Origin: Aegilops tauschii subsp. strangulata
Lineage: Eukaryota > Streptophyta > Magnoliopsida > Poales > Poaceae
Assembly (NCBI RefSeq): GCF_002575655.3
Contig: NC_053037.3
Coordinates: 321,931,294 to 321,995,293, forward strand
Length of the DNA stretch: 64,000 nt
Direction of reading: 5' to 3'
Positions 10,767 to 23,200 of this stretch are shown here, piece after piece. Within the stretch, counting starts at the first letter, position 1, and each line of letters begins with the position of its first letter. Made by a program: the position numbers and the translations under genes. The notes below the pieces were generated by a model, which was given only the letters and a program-made list of their open reading frames with translations, made no database searches and was not told where the DNA came from.

Positions 10767-13040
10767 TGTTATTCAAAAATTCCTCGATTTCATGTCATTC
10801 GGAAGAAGTTTGTTAATAAGACTTGATCAACCTTGTTAACGGATTCCTTTTGATGGGCATGAGATGGATGAATTTAGAAAGCACAACTTTCTGTACCTAT
10901 CTTTTACTTTCTATTATCTAGAATAAATAAAGCAAAAATAGTATTTTCTGTCTGTTTTCTGAATTATCCATGCAATAAAAAATGTCCCGAAAATAAAAGT
11001 TCTCCAAATGCACTGAAAATTTAGTATGATTTTTATAGAATATTTTATAATTTCTGGCACTAAACCTGCACCAGGGGGGCTCACCAGCGGGCCACAAGGG
11101 TGGAGGGCGCGCCCTACCCCCCTGGGCGCGCCCCCTGTCTTGTGGGTCCCGCGTGGGTCCCCTCCATGTTGGGGAACGTAGCATGCAATTTCAAAATTTT
11201 CCTACGATCACGCAAGATCTATCTAGGAGATGCATAGCAACAAGAGGGGGAGAGTGTGTCCACATACCCTCGTAGACCGAAAGCGGAAGCGTTTACTTAA
11301 CACGGTTGATGTAGTCAAACGTCTTCTCGATTCAACTGATCAAGTACCGAACGTATGACACCTCCGAGTTCTGCACACGTTTAGCTCGATGATGTCCCTC
11401 AAACTCTTGATCCAGCAAATTCTCGAGGGAGAGTTTCATCAGCACGACGACGTGGTGACAGTGATGGTGAAGTGATCCGCGCAGGGCTTCGCCTAAGCAC
11501 TACGACAATATGACTGGAGGAGCAAACTGTAGAGGGGGCGCCACACACGGCTTGGAACAATTGTTGTGTGTTAGAGGCACCCTGCCCCTGTATATAAAGG
11601 AGGGAGAGGAGAGGAGGCCGGCCTAGGCGCGCTCGAAGTGGGAGAAGTCCCACTTGGGCTCCTAGTCCAATTCGCCCCCCCTTTCCTTTTACCGGTAGGG
11701 GAAAGGGGAAGGAGAGAGAGGATGAGAAGGAAAGGAGGCGCCACCCCCTCCCCTTGTCCAATTCGGAATCCTCCCTTGGGGGGCGCGCCACCCCTTGTGG
11801 GCTGGCTTTCCTCCCTCATATGGCCCATATCTTCCCCCGGGGGGTTCTGGTACCCCCCGGTACTCCGATATGTACCCGATACATTCCGAAACACTTCCGG
11901 TGTCCGAATACTATCGTCCAATTTATCAATCTTTACCTCTCGGCCATTTCAAGACTCCTCGTCTCGTTTGTGATCTCATCCTGGACTCCGAACAACATTC
12001 AGTCACCAAAACACATAACTCATAATACAAATCGTCATCGAACTTTAAGCATGCGGACCCTACGGGTTTGAGAACTATGTAGACATGACCGAGACACATC
12101 TATTGTCAATAACTAACAGCGGAACCTGGATGCTCATATTGGTTCCTACATATTCTATGAAGATCTTTATCAGTCAAACCGTAATGACAACATACGTCAT
12201 TCCCTTTGTCATCGGTATGTTACTTGCCCGGGATTCGATCGTCGGTATCTTCATACTTAGTTCAATCTCGTTACCGACAAGTCTCTTTACTCATTCCGTA
12301 ATACATCATCCCACAACTAACTCATTAGTCACATTGCTTGCAAGGCTTATCATGATGTGCATTACCGAGAGGGCCCAGAGATACCTCTCCGATACTCGGA
12401 GTGACAAATCCTAATCTCGATATATGCCAACCCAACAAACACCTTCGGGGATACCTGTAGAGCATCTTTATAATCACCCAGTTACGTTGTGACGTTTGAT
12501 AGCACACAAGGTATTCCTCCGGTATTCGGGAGTTGCATAATCTCATAGTCAAAAGAATATGTATAAGTCATGAAGAAAGCAATAGCAATAAAACTTAACG
12601 ATCGTTATGCTAAGCTAACGGATGGGTCTTGTCCATCACATCATTCTCCTAATGATGTGATCCCGTTCATCAAATGACAAGACATGTCTATGGTTAGGAA
12701 ACTTAACCATCTTTGATTAACGAGCTTGTCTAGTAGAGGCATACTAGGGACACTGTGTTTTGTCTATGTATTCACACATGTATCAAGTTTCCGGTTAATA
12801 CAATTCTAGCATGAATAATAAACATTTATCATGATATAATGAAATATAAATAACAACTTTATTATTGCCTCTAGGGCATATTTCCTTCACTCCACTTATT
12901 CCAGCACCCATCCACTTCGTCTTCCTCCAGAAAAAAATCATCCTGTAGCTCAAACCCGTGTTCTTGCTCATTTTGCTGCCATTTTCGATCTCCTTGCTCA
13001 AAGCTCCGTTCACAAAACTGCTTTGGGGGATTGTTCTCCG
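10767..13040 (+). promoter_or_regulatory. A internal LTR-like promoter and leader, split by an Angela solo LTR
   Basis: Between gag-pro and ORF2 there is no gene. The region about 10960-11166 resembles the LTR promoter half: GAAAATAAAAGTTCTCC, an AT stretch, then GGGCGCGCCC-rich inverted arms ending in TGGGTCCCC. After the Angela solo LTR (11167-12889) it resumes at 12890 with a pyrimidine-rich leader (CTTCCTCCAG, TTCTTGCTCATTTTGCTGCC) up to a splice donor at 13041. I infer a second promoter and 5' leader for ORF2. No clear TATA box is visible, which weakens the case. Confidence 0.45.
11167..12889 (-). mobile_element. Angela/BARE-type solo LTR (Copia), minus orientation
   Basis: It begins TGTTGGGGAACGTAG and ends GGGCATATTTCCTTCA, the reverse complement of an Angela/BARE LTR. 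It is flanked by a perfect 5-bp duplication CTCCA (11162-11166 and 12890-12894). The minus-strand TATA box TTTATATAC is at about 11589-11597. The internal part of the element was lost, the usual outcome of recombination between its two LTRs. The sequence on either side is continuous with element A. Confidence 0.95.
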
Positions 13041-13271
13041 GTATGTGACTCCTCCAATGGTCCAATTAGTTTTTGTTCTAGTGCTTTATTCATTGCAAAT
13101 TTTTGCTGTTGTGGTGACCTTGTTCTTCAACTTGCATGTCAAATTTATATGGTCCAAAGTAGTTTTGATGCGTGATTTAGCCTCTAGACACTTGTAGGAG
13201 TAGTTGCTATCAATCTTGTTGAGTTTGGTTCACTTTTATTTTGAGTCACTAAAAATTTCATAAATTTTCAG
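13041..13271 (+). other. Probable intron in the leader of A ORF2
   Basis: CTCCG is followed by GTATGTGACTCC, a good plant donor, and the segment ends with TTTCATAAATTTTCAG before AGGAAGAAAATGATGAGG, a good acceptor placed 10 bases upstream of the ORF2 start codon. The 231 bases between are AT-rich and noncoding. The B copy has lost the donor GT. Splicing is inferred from sequence only. Confidence 0.45.
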
Positions 13272-13280
13272 AGGAAGAAA

Positions 13281-14373
13281 ATGATGAGGAGATTGTTGAG
13301 AGGCTCCTCAAGCCAGGGTTTGAAGTAAAAATAAAATGAAGAGAAGGAAAAGCCCAAGTACAATCTTCCTCGCGCCGCACATATTCGGCCGTGTGAATGG
13401 CCATGTGATGCATTCTTGGAGGCGGCCGGAATTTATGAAGATTTCTATTATTTGGCTAAGAATGCAGACATCACCGACTTTCTCCACGATAAGTGTGATC
13501 AGTATCTCCTACTCACTAATACTTTCGTGCAAAATTTTCACTTTCATGCTAGGAGATCACCACCTATGGTAGATTTTTACTTATATGATGAGTATAAGGA
13601 GATGACGCTTTATGACTTTTGTGAGGCTTGTAAATTACCTTATGAGGGTAGCATCGAGGAACCACGTCCTAGATATGTGGAAGAATTTATTGATGAAGTT
13701 ACCGTAGGGGAAAGGAGAAAGGTGTCGGAAGCGAGAGTGTCTAGTTTACATTTTCCTATTTTGCGTAACTACTCATTATTTGCTGGGAGATGTTTAATTG
13801 GTCGCGGGGACAGTGGAGGCCTTAGTGCTCCTGACCTTGCCATTTTGCGCCATGCTTTACTTCGTGATAGAACTTTCAGTTTAGGCGCTATGGTTGCTAA
13901 ACGGTTGAGTTTAAACCGTACGAATGGTCCTATCTTTAGAGGTATCTATGCTTCCCGTCTTGCTAGACGCTTCAAGATACCCATTAGGCATGATGAAAAA
14001 GAGGAAAACCTGCTACCCACTATATACTTAGATTATAACAGTATGGTAGCACATGCTTTTATTCGCTATGATAAGGAAAATAGACTAATTTATAACCTGG
14101 TATTTAGCAAGGAGACTTTTCAGATTATTACCTTGCCTGCACCTACTTTGTTTGATATTCATTCAGGCAGGTACTTCGTTTTTCCCGCGGATATTCATGC
14201 ATACTGGGAGGGGACGCAATCCCCGGTTCCTGAGCCAGAAACATCACCTGATCCATATCAGCAGTCTATTTATCAATGGGAGCCACAGGAGCTCGCGAAC
14301 TAGTGGAACCCCCAGGATCCTCCTTAGTACACCGGGGAAGGCTACTTTGATCCATGGGCTTAGACCAACTTAG
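13281..14373 (+). pseudogene. ORF2 of element A: retrotransposon protein of unknown function (Athila ORF1-like?)
   Basis: The frame starts at ATG 13281 (MMRRLLRGSSSQG), has two TAA stops near 13329 and 13335, then is open to TAG 14301-14303 and readable with two more TAGs to about 14373. Conserved segments shared with the B copy include FVQNFHFHARRS, SLHFPILRNYSLFAGRCLIG, APDLAILRHALL, GAMVAKRL, GIYASRLARRF and LPAPTLFDIHSGRY. A serine/arginine-rich N-terminus precedes a globular domain of about 280 residues. It is not Gag, protease or pol. ORF-1 of Athila-type Gypsy elements is a possible relative, and this is uncertain. The extra stops imply the copy is dead. Confidence 0.65.
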
Positions 14374-14383
14374 GCCAAATGCC

Positions 14384-14399
14384 TAAGCTTGGGGGAGTA
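14384..14399 (+). promoter_or_regulatory. Internal polypurine-tract-like motif after ORF2 (A)
   Basis: TAAGCTTGGGGGAGTA matches the terminal polypurine tract of the same element (18074-18088) at 15 of 15 shared positions. It lies about 3.7 kb upstream of the 3' LTR (about 2.1 kb once the inserted W solo LTR is removed). The B copy has the identical motif at 32853-32868. A second plus-strand priming site is one interpretation. Confidence 0.5.
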
Positions 14400-14456
14400 C
14401 GTATTTCTCACCGACATTACATTCATGTTCACACACTCATTCTAGTTGTCGATGTT

Positions 14457-16072
14457 TGATGTCTACTACACAACCTTCTTCTTGTAGACGTTGTTGGGCC
14501 TCCAAGTGCAGAGGTTTGTAGGACAGTAGCAAATTTCCCTCAAGTGGATGACCTAAGGTTTATCAATCTGTGGGAGGCATAGGATGAACATGGTCTCTCT
14601 CAAACAACCCTGCAACCAAATAACAAAGAGTATCTTGTGTCCCCAACACACCCAATACAATGGTAAATTGGATAGGCGCACTAGTGCGGCGAAGAGATGG
14701 TGATACAAGTGCAATATGGATGTTAGATATAGGTTTTTGTAATCTGAAAATATAAAAACAGCAAGGTAACTAGTAATAAAAGTGAGCGAAAATGGTATTG
14801 CAATGCTTCGAAACAAGGCCTAGGGTTCGTACTTTCACTAGTACAAGTTCTCTCAACAATAATAACATAATTGGATCATATAACTATCCCTCAACATGCA
14901 ACAAAGAGTCACTCCAAAGTCACTAATAGCGGAGAACAAACGAAGAGATTATTGTAGGGTACGAAACCACCTCAAAGTTATCCTTTCTGATCGATCTATT
15001 CAAGAGTTCGTACTAGAATAACACCTTAAGATACAAATCAACCAAAACCCTAATTTCACCTAGATACTCCAATGTCACCTTGAGTATCCGTGGGTATGAT
15101 TATACGATATGCATCACACAATCTCATATTCATCTATTCAACCAACATAAAGAACTTCAAAGAGTGCCCCAAAGTTTCTACCGGTGAGTCAAGACGGAAA
15201 CGTGTGCCAACCCCTATGCATAAGTTCACAAGGTCACTGAACCCGCAAGTTGATCACCAAAACATACATCAAGTAGATCACGTGAATATCCCATTGTCAC
15301 CACAGATAAGCACATGCAAGACATACATCAAGTGTTCTCAAATCCTTAAAGACTCAATCCGATAAGATAACTTCAAAGCGAAAACTCAATCCATTACAAG
15401 AGAGTAGAGGGGGAGAAACATCATAAGATCCAACTATAATAGCAAAGCTCGCGGTACATCAAGATCGTGCCGAATCAAGAACACGAGAGAGAGAGAGAGA
15501 GAGAGAGAGATCAAACACATAGCTACTGGTACATACCCTCAGCCCCGAGGGTGAACTACTCCCTCCTCGTCATGGGGAGTGCCGGGATGATAAAGATGGC
15601 CACCGACAAGGGATGCCCCCTCCGGCAAGGTGCCGGAACTGGGTCCCTATTGGTTTTTGGTGGGTACAGAGGCTTGCGGCGGCGGAACTCCCGATCTAGG
15701 TTATTTTCTGGAGGTTTGGCTATTTATAGGAGAGGTTGGCGTCGAGAACAAGTCAAGGGCCCCACGGGAAGTCCACGAGGCAGGGGGCGCGCCCTAGGGG
15801 GGTGGGTGCACCCTCCACCCTCGTGGGGCACACGAGACTCCCCTCCGGTAACTCTTCGTTCCAGTATTTTTTATATTTTCCAGAAAAAATCTCCGTTGAT
15901 TTTCAGCGCATTCCGAGAACTTTTATTTCTGCACAAAAACAACACCACGGTAGTTCTGCTGAAAACATCATCAGTCCGGGTTAGTTCTAACCAAATCATA
16001 CCAAAATCATGTAGAAATATTATAAACATGGCATGAATACATCAAAAATTATAGAGACGTTGGAGACTATCA
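14457..16072 (-). mobile_element. Solo LTR of family W, minus orientation, 1616 bp
   Basis: It begins TGATGTCTACTACACAACC and ends GACGTTGGAGACTATCA, the reverse complement of the W LTR at 29967-31632. The flanks ATGTT (14452-14456) and GTGTT (16073-16077) form a TSD with one mismatch. A GA microsatellite sits at about 15484-15511. Element A sequence resumes at 16073, colinear with B at about 32870. Confidence 0.9.
15484..15511. repeat. GA dinucleotide microsatellite
   Basis: An uninterrupted GAGA run of about 28 bases in the W solo LTR. The equivalent CT runs in the two LTRs of the full W element (about 19903-19914 and 30559-30572) are much shorter, so the tract expanded here. Confidence 0.9.
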
Positions 16073-18073
16073 GTGTTCATACTTTTTCATTGTATTATCC
16101 ATGTTAGTTTATTTCTTTTTCTCGCTTTCTTCTTGTGTGTTTGAAGAACCTTAAGAGAAAACCAATAAAATAGTTGTAGTTGAGTTTACTTTCCATATTC
16201 ATTTAGTAATAGTATTAAAAGAAAACCCAAAAAGATTTCTCGTTCCTCTTTTGCTTGTTGGGAGCTTTCCTATGTAAATAGTTTTTCTCGTTCTTGTTTT
16301 ACTTGCTTCAGAAAAACAAAAACTCCAAAAACATTTCAATGTGTTTCTTTGAAATTCTTTTCTTTTCTTTGGGGGTCGAGAGGAGAAGACCACGATGAAA
16401 ATGTTGAGTGGCTCTCATATGCATTACTGTCGATCTAACAAAGAGCCCATGTTACCTTGTCTTCTCCTTTGAATAATTGTTTGCAGATTCCAGCTTAATT
16501 AGTCCAATGCACGTGCACTATTATTATTATCCACACTGTTCGGTCGTGCAAGTGAAAGGAAATAATGACGATATATGTTGAAATGATTGAGATGAGGAAA
16601 AGCTGGTATGAATTCGACCTATCTTGTTTTTGTAAATATGATTAGTTAATTGTTCTTGATTCAACCCATTATGAATTAAACATGTTTGCAATGACAATTA
16701 GAGATTATAGTTATTCATGCCATGCTTAATTAGCTAGGAATTTATAATGGTTTACCTTGCGTGCCAGCATGCTTTTAAAATGGTTGTGATGTAGTATGAT
16801 AGGATGGTATCCTCCTTTGAATGATTCGAGTGGCTTGACTTGGCACATGTTCACGCATGCAGTTGAAACAAAATCAACATAGCCTCCACGATATTTATGT
16901 TCATGGTGATTTATATCCTACTCATGCTTGCATTCAATGTTGGTTAATCTTAATGCATGTTTATGACTGTTGTCGCTCTCTAGTTGCCCCAGCCTTTTTC
17001 TAGCCTTCACTTGTACTAAGCGGGAATACTGCTTGTGCATCCACTTCCATAAACCCAAAGTTGTTCCATATGAGTCCACCATACCTACCTATATGCGGTA
17101 TTTACCTGTCATTCCAAGTAAATTTGCATGTGCCAAACTCTAAACCTTCAAATGATAATCTGTTTTGTATGCTCGAATCGCTCATGTGGCAACTAGGGCT
17201 GTCAATATCTTCCATGCTAGGTGGGTTATTCTCACGATGAGTGGACTCCGCTCATCATTCACGAGAAAATGGCTGGTAATCCGGATGCCCAGTCCCATGC
17301 CCAAACCAAATCAAATTTTAATTGCAAACAAAACTCCCCCAGGACTGTTGTTAGTTGGACGGTACCCGTTGTTTCGGACCAGCCGTGGAATGTGCTTGTT
17401 GGTGGTGGGGGAGTATAAACTTTACCATTCTGTTTGGGAACTGCCTATAATGTATCTAGTATGGAAGATACCGAGATCTCTTGGTTATTATGTTGACAAT
17501 GAAAGCATACCACTCAAAATATTATTTATCTATGTTTCAAAAACTCATGCTCTTGCACCTCTGTAAATCCCTGCTTCCCTCTGTGAAGGGCCTATCTATT
17601 TAATTTTATTGATGAGTCATCATCCTCTTATAAAAAGCACCAGTTAGAGAGCACCACAGTCATTTGTATGCATTGCTATTAATTTATATTGAGTATGACT
17701 GTCACTGGATCTATTTTGCCATGAATTACAATGTCTAGTCAGTCCTTCATCTTCAGAGGTACTCTGCATTTATGTTTTGCGGTCTCAGAAAGGGCAAGCG
17801 AGATACCATTTTGTTATATCATATCATGATTGTTTCGAGAAAGTGTTGTCATCCGAAATTAATTATTATAGCTCACTAGTTGATTATGCCATTGATATGA
17901 GTAAATGTGAGACCTAAATGTTATTTTGAATATGGTTAGTTCATAATCTTTGCTGAAAACTTGAATGCTGGCTTTACATATTTTTGCAACAACAAGATCA
18001 AACAGAGTTTGTAAAAGTTTTTCTTTATCACTTTCAGTTTGTCAACTGAATTGCTTCAGGACAAGCAATGGGC
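16073..18073 (+). other. Noncoding 3' internal region of element A
   Basis: About 2 kb without a plausible gene, colinear with B 32870-34794. Short open frames here are not conserved in the B copy. Shared landmarks include CACTTGTACTAAGCGGGAATA (start about 17009), TTATGTTTTGCGGTCTCAG (start about 17770) and AACTGAATTGCTT. Confidence 0.7.
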
Positions 18074-18088
18074 TAAGCTTGGGGGAGT
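18074..18088 (+). promoter_or_regulatory. Terminal polypurine tract of element A
   Basis: TAAGCTTGGGGGAGT directly abuts the TGATACG start of the 3' LTR. It is the plus-strand primer site for reverse transcription. Confidence 0.85.
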
Positions 18089-19304
18089 TGATACGTCTCC
18101 ATCGTATCTACTTTTCCAAACTCTTTTGCCCTTGTTTTGGACTCTAATTTGCATAATTTGAATGGAACTAACCTGGACTGACGCTGTTTTCAGCAGAATT
18201 GCCATGGTGTTATTTTTGTGCAGAAATAAAAGTTCTCGGAATGACCTGAAACTTCACGGAGATTATTTTTGGAATAAATTAAAAATATTGGCAAAAGAAT
18301 GAACCAGAGGGGACCCACCACCTGTCCATAAGGGTGGAGGGCACGCCCTCTGGTCTTGTGGGTCCCCCGAAGCTCCATCGACCTCAACTCCAACTCCATA
18401 TAATCACGTTCATGGAGAAAAAAATCAGAGAGAAGGATTCATCACGTTTTACAATATGGAGCCGCCGCCACCTCCTGCTCTTCCTCGGGAGGGCAGATCT
18501 AGAGTCCGTTTTGGGCTCCGAAGAGGAGAAATCATCGCCATCATCATCATCAACCATCCCCCATCACCAATTTCATGATGATCACCGCCGTGCGTGAGTA
18601 ATCCCATCGTAGGCTTGCTGGACGGTGATGGGTTGGATGAGATTTACCATGTAATCGAGTTAGTTTTGTTAGGGTTTGATCCCTAGTATCCACTATGTTC
18701 TAAGATTGATGTTGCTATGACTTTGATATGCTTAATGCTTGTCACTAGGGCCCGAGTGCCATGATTTCAGATCTGAACCTATTATGTTTTCATGAATATT
18801 TTTGTGTTCTTGATCCTATATTGCAAGTTATAGTCACCTACTATGTGTTATGATCCGGCAACCCCGGAGTGACAATAGTCGGGACACTTCCCGGTGATGA
18901 TCGTAGTTTGAGGAGTTCATGTATTCACAAAGTGCTAATGCTTTGGTCCGGTTGTCTATTAAAAGGAGGCCTTAATATCTCTTAGTTTCCAATAGGACCC
19001 CACTGCCACGAGAGGGTAGGACAAAAGATGTCATGCAAGTTCTTTTTCATAAGCACGTATGGCTATATTCGGAATACATGCCTACATTATAATGATGAAT
19101 TGGAGCTAGTTCTGTGTCATCCTATGTTATAACTGTTGCATGATGAATGCTATCCGACATAATTATCCATCATTGATCCATTGCCTACGAGCTTGTCTCA
19201 TATTGATCTTTGCTAAGTTACTTTTTCTATTGCCACTGTTATGATCGCTACAAAACTTCTACCATTACTATTGCCACTATTACCATTACTTCCATACTAC
19301 TTTG
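18089..19304 (+). repeat. 3' LTR of element A, first part
   Basis: It starts TGATACGTCTCCATCG and is colinear with the 5' LTR 6586-7972. At 19304 the full W element interrupts it within CTTTG. The remainder is at 31633-31805. Confidence 0.9.
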
Positions 19305-20253
19305 TGATACGTCTCCAACGTATCTATAATTTTTTATTGTTCCATGCTATTATATTATCAATATTAGATGTTTTAGATGCATTTATATGCTATTTTATAT
19401 GATTTTTGGGACTAACCTATTAGCCTAGAGCCCTGTGCTAGTTTCTGTTTTTTCCTTGTTTTTGGCTTTCGCAGAAAAGGAATATCAGACGGAATCCAAT
19501 TGAGCTGAAACTTTCCGGAGATTATTTTTGGACCAAAAGAAGCCCACGGAGTACCAGAGATACACCAGAGGAGTCCCGAGGCCACCACAAGGGTGGGGGG
19601 CGCCCCCCACCCCTAGGGCGCGCCCCCCGACCTTGTGGCTGCCTCGTGGGTCCCCCTGACATGTTCTCGACGCCAATACCTCTTATACATTCCCAAACTT
19701 CCAGAACAAAACCTAGATCGGGAGTTTCGCTGCCGCAAGCCTCTGTAGCCACCAAAAACCAATCGGGACCCTGTTCCAGCACCCTGCCGGAGGGGGAAAC
19801 CATCACCGGTGGCCATCTTCATCATCCCGGCGGTCTCCATGACGAGGAGGGAGTAGTTCACCCTCGGGGCTGAGGGTATGTACCAGTAGCTATGTGTTTG
19901 ATCTCTCTCTCTCTCATGTTGTTGATTTGGCACGATTTTGATGTACCGCGAGCTTTGCTATTATAGTTGGATCTTATGATGTTTCTCCCCCTCTACCTTC
20001 TTGTAATGGATTGAGTTTTCCCTTTGAAGTTATCTCATCGTGTTGAGTCTTTAAGGATTTGAGAACACTTTATGTATGTCTTGCATGTGCTTATCTGTGT
20101 TGACAATGGGATATTCACGCGATCTACTTGATGTATGTTTTGGTGTTCAACTTGCGGGTTCTGTGACCTTGTGAACTTATTCATAGGGGTTGGCACACGT
20201 TTTCGTCTTGACTCTCCGGTAGAAACTTTTTGGCACTCTTTGAAGTTCTTTGT

Positions 20254-23200
20254 TGTAACGCCCACGATGCGGCTATATCTCCCACGTGTCGAGGCATGAC
20301 TTAGAGGCATAACCGCATTTTGTTTTGTCGCAAGAAGGGTCATCTTCACACAATCCCATGTAATGAACAAGAATGGGATAACGAGAGTTGGCTTACAATC
20401 GCCACTTCACACAATACATAAATATAATTCAAACATCATCCTACATCCACACATAGACCGACTACGGTCAAATCCAAATGAAAATAAGATAACCCCAAAT
20501 GCTAGATTCCCGATCGACCCAACTGGGCTCCACTACTGATCATCAGGAAAAGACACATAGTAATGACCACGTTCCTCATCGAACTCCCACTTGAGGTCGA
20601 TCTCATCGTCTGCACTGGCATCGTCGGCACCTGCAACTGTTTTGGTAGAATCTGTGAGTCACGAGGACTCAGCAATCTCACACCCGCGAGATCAAGACTA
20701 TATAAGCTTATAGGGAAGGATGGTGTAATGAGGTGGAGCTGCAGCAGGCACTAAGCATATATGGTGGCTAACATACGCAAAAGAGAGCGAGAAGAGAAGC
20801 AATGGAACGGTCGTCATCTAGTAATGACCAAGAAGTGATCCTGAACTCCTACTTACATCATTCATAACTCAAACCGTGTTCACTTCCCGGACTCCGCCGA
20901 GAAGAGACCATCACGGCTACACACACGGTTGATGTATTTTAATTAAGTCAAGTGACAAGTTCTCTACAACCGGACATTAACAAATTCCCATCTGCCTCAT
21001 AACCGCGGGCACGGCTTTCGAAAGATAATACCCTGCAGGGGTGTCCCAACTTAGCCCATTATAAGCTCTCACGGTCAACGAAGGTTAAACCTTCTCCCGG
21101 AAAGACCCGATCAGTCTCGGAATCCCGGTTTACAAGACATTTCGACAATGGTAAAACAAGACCAGCAAAGCCGCCCGAATGTGCCGACAAATCCTGATAG
21201 GAGCTGCACATATCTCATTCTCAGGGCACACCGGATAAGTGAAGCGTATATGTACCAACATAACCCAAGTTGCCAAGGGACGGTCCCGCACGGTGCTCTA
21301 GTTTGGACCAGCACTCAGAGGAACACTGGCCCGGGGGTTAAAATAAAGATGACCCTCGGGCTCGCAAAAACCCGGGGGAAAAGGCTTAGGTGGCAAATGG
21401 TAAAACCAAAGTTGGGCCTTGCTGGAGGAGTTTTATTCAAGGCGGACTATCAAGGGGGTCCCATAAATCACCCAACCGCGTAAGGAACGCAAAGTCAAGG
21501 AACATAAAACCGGTATGACGGAAACTAGGGTGGCAAGAGTGGAACAAAACACCAGGCATAAGGCCGAGCCTTCCACCCTTTACCAAAATATATAGATGCA
21601 TTAATTAAATAAGAGATATTGTGATATCCCAACATATCCATGTTCCAACATGGAACAAACTTCAACTTCACCTGCAACTAGCAACGCTATAAAAAGGGCT
21701 GAGCAAAAGCGGTAACTTACCCAAACAACGGTTTGCTTGGAAAAGGATGGTTAGAGGCTGACATGGCAATATAGGAGGCATGATATAGCAGGTGGTAGGT
21801 AGCGCAGCATGGCAATAGAGCGAACAACTAGCAAAGCAAAGATAGAAATGAATTCGAGGGTATGGTCATCTTGCCTGCAAGGTTCTCAAAGTTGTCGAAA
21901 GCTTGATCCTCGTAAGCGTACTCAACAGGTTCCTCGTTCACGAACTCGTCTCCCGGCTCTACCCAACACAAGAACACAAGCAATGGAACCACAATCAATC
22001 ACGGGAAATGAACAAGCAACATGATGCAATACATAAATGATATGCAAGATATGATATGCGATGCATATGCGTGCTCCGGAAGGAAAATGATGAACAAGGT
22101 AGTAACTTGGCAAACCAAGCATGCCACTGGAAAGATGAGATGATTTCGGTTGAAATCGATATAAAGATCACCGGAAACGGATGCACGGTTTGCAAATGGC
22201 AAGCAAAACAAGAATGACACGAATCTGTGATTAACAGCATGATAGCACTTAGAATGCAACAAGTAACAATGCTACAGCACTCCAACATAGCAACAAAGCA
22301 TATGAAAGTAATCTACAGGAGATGCTTGAAAAAATATGAACACTGAGCTACGGCTAGATCACAACACAGCAGATTCAAACAAGCATGGCAAAAGTGCAAA
22401 AGATAACAGGTTCACAGACTTGGTGAAAATACTGGACATGACTGAAACAGCATCAGGTAGCAATGTTTAGAGCACGAAATGAACATGCTACAGGAACTTA
22501 ACTTGGAAAAACAAGACATGGCAGTATTCTACTAAATTCATATGACAAAAGTCCCTCACTGACCATAAGCCAAAAAGGAACAGAAGATATGATGGCGACC
22601 ATGTAAACATAGCAAGTTTCGTTAACAGGTTTCAGACAGCAGAAAACAGAGAATGACAGAAACAATAATATGAAGGCATCTTGGTGAGCTTGATGCACTC
22701 ACTAAAAAGCAATGCATGACAAAACAAGCATACCTGCAGCAAGATGACAAGTTTATGAAGCTATCCATGGCAATAGGAAATACATAGCATGTATGAAACA
22801 ACTACAACAAGCTTGGCAAAATTGAATATCATGTTAAGAATCTGCCAGAAATATTTTATAGCAAAAGTAGAGCAAGATTGAGTCATGCTAGGGCACTCCA
22901 TAATTGCAAATAAGGGCAGGAATGGATCAATCACAACAATATCTAGAAAACATCATCACTGAACATCACCAAAATAAGCATGGATCTCTCTGTAACCACA
23001 TGGATACATAGCAACAAAATAAAAGCAATGCATCACCAAAATTTACTGTCCCTGAAATCAGAAACATTACGGAGCCTAGTTTGCATGCTTGTGCTAGTCA
23101 CCACAGAGATCACACAAATACATGGCATACACCCCTGGAAAGATGGCATGGCATACATCACAATACATGTAGAGCTCATGCCCATAAAATGCACAGATTA

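Noticed and set aside
11399..11921. Minus-strand ORFs of 130 and 116 aa
   Set aside because: They lie inside an Angela solo LTR, overlap each other, and are Pro/Ser/Gly-rich from the GC-rich variable region.
16073..18073. Plus-strand ORF of 133 aa (17165-17566) as a gene
   Set aside because: It is not kept in the homologous B region, where the frame is broken, so it is chance.
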